The position numbers and the translations under genes were made by a program. From Propionibacteriaceae bacterium (GTDB lineage Bacteria; Actinomycetota; Actinomycetes; Propionibacteriales; Propionibacteriaceae), in assembly GCA_009778535.1 (NCBI GenBank), contig WRJP01000046.1:1-12560 (forward strand): 12,560 nt of DNA, given 5' to 3'. The notes under the pieces were generated by a model. The model made no database searches. It saw nothing but the letters and a program-made list of their open reading frames with translations, and was not told the DNA's origin. Every line of letters starts with the position of its first letter. The first letter of the stretch is position 1. Shown in pieces: positions 10,783-12,560 of the stretch.

Positions 10783-12560
10783 TTAGTCCTTCAACGCAGC
10801 CTGAGCAGCAGCGAGACGGGCAACCGGAACCCGGAACGGGGAACAGGAGACGTACGCCAACCCGATGCGGTGACAGAACTCCACCGAAGACGGGTCGCCG
10901 CCATGCTCGCCGCAGATGCCCAACTTGATGTCAGGACGGGTTTGCTTGCCGAGCTTGACAGCAGACTCCATGAGCCGTCCAACCCCGATCTGATCCAGAC
11001 GCGCGAACGGGTCATTCTCATAGATCTTCTGGTCGTAGTAGGCATCAAGGAACTTCGCAGCGTCGTCACGTGAGAAACCAAACGTCATCTGCGTCAGATC
11101 GTTGGTTCCAAACGAGAAGAACTCCGCCTCGCCAGCAACCTCATCAGCAGTCAGGCAAGCCCGCGGAATCTCAATCATGGTGCCAACCTGATAGGTCAAA
11201 TCGATACCGGAGGCAGCAATCAACTTATCGGCAGTCTCGGTGACAACCTTCTTCACAAAGGCCAACTCTTTGACTTCACCAACCAGCGGAATCATGATTT
11301 CCGGAACAATCTTCCATTCCGGACGCTTACGCTGAACGTTGATAGCAGCCTCGATGATCGCTTGGGTTTGCATCTCGGCAATCTCTGGATAGGTGACGGC
11401 CAGCCGACAACCACGGTGACCCATCATCGGGTTGAACTCATGCAAGGACGTGATCTTGGCCTTCAAATCCTCAACCTTGATTTTCATCTCGGCAGCCAAC
11501 GCCACGATGTCAGCTTCATTAGTCGGCAAGAACTCATGCAGCGGCGGGTCAAGCAAGCGGATGGTAACCGGCAAACCCTCCATCGCCTCGTAAATACCCT
11601 CAAAGTCGCCGCGCTGCATCGGCAGCAACTTAGCCAAAGCAGCCTTGCGCTGCTCCAACGTCTCAGAGACGATCATTTCGCGAATGGCAGCAATACGGTC
11701 AGTTTCAAAGAACATATGCTCCGTACGACACAGCCCGATGCCCTCGGCGCCAAACTCCATCGCCTGCTTCGCATCAGCGGGAGTATCGGCGTTAGTGCGA
11801 ACCTTCAACGTGCGAACTTCGTCAGCCCAGGCCATGATGCGCCCGAAATAGCCGCTAATCTCGGCCGGTACCGTCTTTATGGACTGGCCGTAAACCTTGC
11901 CGGTAGACCCGTCAAGCGAAATCCAATCCCCTTCTTTGTACTGGCTGCCGCCAAGTGTGAACGACTTTTGGTCGGCACCGAATTTGATCTCGCCCAAGCC
12001 GGATACGCAGCAGGTACCCATACCTCTAGCTACCACAGCAGCGTGGGAAGTCATCCCGCCGCGTGCCGTCAAAATGCCCTTCGACCAGTGCATACCCTCA
12101 ATGTCTTCAGGGGTGGTTTCCAAACGCACCAAGATCACCTGCGCGCCCTTCTTGGAAGCCCATTCGGTAGCATCTTCAGCGGTGAAAACCACCTGGCCAC
12201 AGGCCGCACCCGGAGAAGCGGGCAACCCCGAACCAATCGGCTTAGCAGCCGAAAGCTCAGCAACGTCGAACTGCGGATGCAGCAACGCGTCGATCTGCTT
12301 AGGGTCAATCATGGCGACCGCTTGTTCCTTAGTGATCTGACCCTCATCTACCAAATCGCAAGCAATCTTGAACGCCGCAGCCGCCGTACGCTTACCGTTG
12401 CGAGTCTGGAGCATATAGAGCTTGCCCTCTTCAATCGTGAACTCCATGTCCTGCATGTCGTGATAGTGGTTTTCCAACTTCGACACGATCTCAACGAACT
12501 GCTGGTAGACCCCCGGATTTTGCTCCTTCAGCTGGTCGATAGTTTGTGGAGTCCGCACCC
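10783..12560 (-). CDS. ppdK: Pyruvate, phosphate dikinase, C-terminal two thirds
   Basis: The frame is open to the right edge, so the gene begins beyond it; 591 full codons are visible, and the first visible Val (GTG at 12558) is internal (GVRTPQ context), not a start. PPDK (EC 2.7.9.1) interconverts ATP, phosphate and pyruvate with AMP, diphosphate and phosphoenolpyruvate. Seen in order: the end of the nucleotide-binding domain (MEFTIEEGKLYMLQTRNGKR), the phosphohistidine domain with LTARGGMTSHAAVVARGMG (His at fragment residue 172, equivalent to H455 of the Clostridium symbiosum enzyme, with the regulatory Thr two residues before), and the PEP/pyruvate barrel with FFSFGTNDLTQMTFGFSRDD and the catalytic GICGEHGGDP (Cys at 549, equivalent to C831). 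These spacings imply a full length near 874. The VRTPQ and PASPGAACG strings distinguish it from PEP synthase. Copy D of the palindromic element follows 15 bases after the stop. Confidence 0.97.
   Translation of the reverse strand, partial: VRTPQTIDQLKEQNPGVYQQFVEIVSKLENHYHDMQDMEFTIEEGKLYMLQTRNGKRTAAAAFKIACDLVDEGQITKEQAVAMIDPKQIDALLHPQFDVAELSAAKPIGSGLPASPGAACGQVVFTAEDATEWASKKGAQVILVRLETTPEDIEGMHWSKGILTARGGMTSHAAVVARGMGTCCVSGLGEIKFGADQKSFTLGGSQYKEGDWISLDGSTGKVYGQSIKTVPAEISGYFGRIMAWADEVRTLKVRTNADTPADAKQAMEFGAEGIGLCRTEHMFFETDRIAAIREMIVSETLEQRKAALAKLLPMQRGDFEGIYEAMEGLPVTIRLLDPPLHEFLPTNEADIVALAAEMKIKVEDLKAKITSLHEFNPMMGHRGCRLAVTYPEIAEMQTQAIIEAAINVQRKRPEWKIVPEIMIPLVGEVKELAFVKKVVTETADKLIAASGIDLTYQVGTMIEIPRACLTADEVAGEAEFFSFGTNDLTQMTFGFSRDDAAKFLDAYYDQKIYENDPFARLDQIGVGRLMESAVKLGKQTRPDIKLGICGEHGGDPSSVEFCHRIGLAYVSCSPFRVPVARLAAAQAALKD

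Noticed and set aside
11897..12340. 147-codon plus-strand frame within ppdK
   Set aside because: Antisense to strongly conserved PPDK catalytic sequence; no Shine-Dalgarno.
12558..12558. GTG at 12558 as the ppdK start
   Set aside because: PPDK has about 283 residues before this point, including the ATP-grasp domain; the Val is internal and the gene is cut by the window edge.

Overview
The window looks like chromosomal DNA of a moderate-GC, facultatively anaerobic Actinomycetota (high-GC Gram-positive). The evidence is a 421-residue aspartate kinase with an in-frame internal start as in Corynebacterium LysC, a LytR_C membrane protein, lipoproteins and membrane proteins with Thr/Pro or PPGYQQ tails, and the anaerobic GlpABC route combined with pyruvate, phosphate dikinase. 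Genus cannot be fixed from sequence alone; Actinomycetaceae- or Propionibacteriaceae-like lineages would fit.

Layout. On the minus strand from about 2.36 kb to the left edge runs a probable operon: aspartate kinase (with internal beta start), a 97-residue ParB/Srx-like small protein, a LytR_C membrane protein, and the first 28 codons of an iron-containing alcohol dehydrogenase that leaves the window. Next (2.46-2.98 kb, minus) is a DUF4870-type membrane protein. From 3.0 to 7.1 kb (minus) lie glpA and a fused glpB-glpC, overlapping by one base: the membrane-anchored anaerobic glycerol-3-phosphate dehydrogenase. Divergent from it is glpK (7.3-8.9 kb, plus), followed by a four-helix membrane protein of unknown role. 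Convergent to that is an orphan OpuAC-like substrate-binding lipoprotein (9.66-10.58 kb, minus), then the C-terminal two thirds of pyruvate, phosphate dikinase (10.78 kb to the right edge, minus). GlpK makes glycerol-3-phosphate, GlpABC oxidises it to dihydroxyacetone phosphate and feeds electrons to menaquinone, and PPDK interconverts pyruvate and PEP at the lower end of the same carbon flow.

Most unusual content. A dispersed palindromic element of roughly 90-140 bp occurs at least four times (4230-4332, 7201-7332, 8860-8998, 10681-10768), with two degenerate relatives (7151-7190, 9551-9590). Each good copy has a first hairpin whose arms differ completely between copies yet always remain complementary, then the constant TGTATCGA, then a second inverted repeat. 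One copy lies inside the glpB-glpC gene, exactly at the junction of the two domains and in frame, and encodes the roughly 35-residue linker. A palindromic repeat therefore appears to have fused two enzyme subunits into one polypeptide. Two other copies share a 38-nt leader (34/38 identical) ending in the Shine-Dalgarno of glpK and of the four-helix protein gene, so the element may also carry expression signals.
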